A stretch of DNA of 5,778 bases, from assembly GCA_016938395.1 (NCBI GenBank), contig JAFGUS010000220.1, positions 1 through 5,778 on the forward strand, written 5' to 3'. The notes beneath the pieces were generated by a model, which worked only from the letters and a program-made list of their open reading frames with translations, searched no databases and was not told the origin of the DNA. Made by a program: the position numbers and the translations under genes. Positions 5,549 through 5,778 of this stretch are shown here, in pieces. Source of the DNA: Coriobacteriia bacterium. Lineage in GTDB: Bacteria; Actinomycetota; Coriobacteriia; Anaerosomatales; Anaerosomataceae. Within the stretch, counting starts at the first letter, position 1. Each line of letters opens with the position of its first letter.

Positions 5549-5585
5549 GCCCGTGTTCGGGCGCGGTTCTCGCGAGAGTATACTC
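5549..5585. promoter_or_regulatory. Divergent promoter/operator region between rhlE and rlmL
   Basis: Three palindromes lie in 37 bases: GCCCG-TGTT-CGGGC (5549-5562), TCTCGCGAGA (5568-5577) and GAGTATACTC (5576-5585). The last contains TATACT on the plus strand (5579-5584) and, by symmetry, TATACT on the minus strand (5582-5577). Each is a 5/6 match to the -10 consensus. The -35 regions at normal spacing are poor: TTCGGG on plus, and nothing convincing on minus. Divergent transcription of rhlE (leader of about 130 bases) and rlmL (leader of about 40 bases) from overlapping -10 elements is plausible but unproven. Confidence 0.4.
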
Positions 5586-5620
5586 CGCTGACGTGCGAAA
5601 AAGCGAATCGTCGCTCGTGC

Positions 5621-5626
5621 TACCGT
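5621..5626 (+). promoter_or_regulatory. Candidate -10 for a leaderless rlmL transcript
   Basis: TACCGT fits the TANNNT -10 pattern common in high-GC Gram-positives and ends six bases before the A of ATG 5633. Transcription would then begin at or next to the start codon. No Shine-Dalgarno sequence precedes that ATG, as expected for a leaderless message. The motif is short and occurs often by chance. Confidence 0.3.
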
Positions 5627-5632
5627 TGTCGC

Positions 5633-5778
5633 ATGACCGACATACTCCGATTCGCCGTCACCTGTCCGCTTGGGGTCGAGGCGCTTCTCGCCGACGAGCT
5701 GCGTGCGCTCGGCGCCGCCGACGTGCGGGAGACGCGCGCCGCGGTGCTGCTCAGCGGCACTCTGGCCGACGGCTACCG
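5633..5778 (+). CDS. rlmL: THUMP-domain 23S rRNA (guanine-N2) methyltransferase, RlmL/RlmKL type (5' part only)
   Basis: Only 48 complete codons and two bases lie inside the window. The visible protein runs from MTDILRFAVTCPLGVEAL at residues 1-18 through LLADELRALGAADV to LLSGTLADGY at 39-48. This is the pattern opening the ferredoxin-like and THUMP region of RlmL, where a small-residue/Gly-x-Glu turn is followed by an alpha helix and a Leu-Gly segment. RlmL methylates N2 of a guanine in domain V of 23S rRNA (G2445 in E. coli). The catalytic NPPY-type motif would lie far beyond the edge and cannot be checked, nor can fusion to an RlmK domain. ATG 5633 is the first in-frame start visible just upstream and has no Shine-Dalgarno site. 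It is divergent from rhlE. Another THUMP methyltransferase remains possible. Confidence 0.72.
   Translation, partial: MTDILRFAVTCPLGVEALLADELRALGAADVRETRAAVLLSGTLADGY

Noticed and set aside
5549..5562. LexA/SOS box
   Set aside because: Only one CGAACA-like half is present; the other arm does not match the GTTCG side at the right spacing.

Overview
The window is GC-rich on both strands. Its genes use GTG and TTG starts and strongly prefer G or C at third codon positions. This, together with the gene families, points to a high-GC Gram-positive bacterium, most likely an actinomycete or Coriobacteriia-like relative. That is an inference from composition and family resemblance, with no phylogenetic test behind it. 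I see no rRNA, tRNA, insertion sequence, CRISPR array or phage gene. The gene content is chromosomal and mostly housekeeping.

Layout, left to right. (1) Positions 67-1379 (+) hold a two-gene unit: guaD (guanine deaminase) followed, with a one-base stop/start overlap, by an RlmA(II)/TlrB-type 23S rRNA guanine-N1 methyltransferase. (2) Positions 1380-1539 are a 160-base leader without a gene. It carries a perfect CRP/GlxR-type palindrome, a strong stem-loop, and a segment able to pair with the Shine-Dalgarno sequence of the next gene. (3) Positions 1540-4197 (+) encode an 885-residue membrane-bound cyclic-di-GMP protein with the order TM, CHASE4, TM, PAS, GGDEF, EAL. (4) Positions 4198-4227 are a tight convergent gap made almost entirely of inverted repeats. 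(5) Positions 4228-5442 (-) encode an RhlE-type DEAD-box RNA helicase with a TTG start. (6) Positions 5443-5632 are a divergent control region with several palindromes, -10 candidates and a possible cysteine-rich small ORF. (7) From 5633 (+) to the window edge lies the start of an RlmL/RlmKL-type THUMP 23S rRNA methyltransferase, cut after 48 codons.

How it fits together. Three of the five clear genes act on RNA or ribosomes: two rRNA guanine methyltransferases and an RNA helicase. guaD supplies purine salvage. The c-di-GMP enzyme is the signalling gene; it sits alone between the two groups with its own leader. The coding content contains no obviously new system. The points most worth checking are regulatory: the cAMP-receptor-type site and SD-sequestering leader ahead of the c-di-GMP gene, the palindrome-rich divergent region between rhlE and rlmL, and the cysteine-rich small ORF overlapping the rhlE start.
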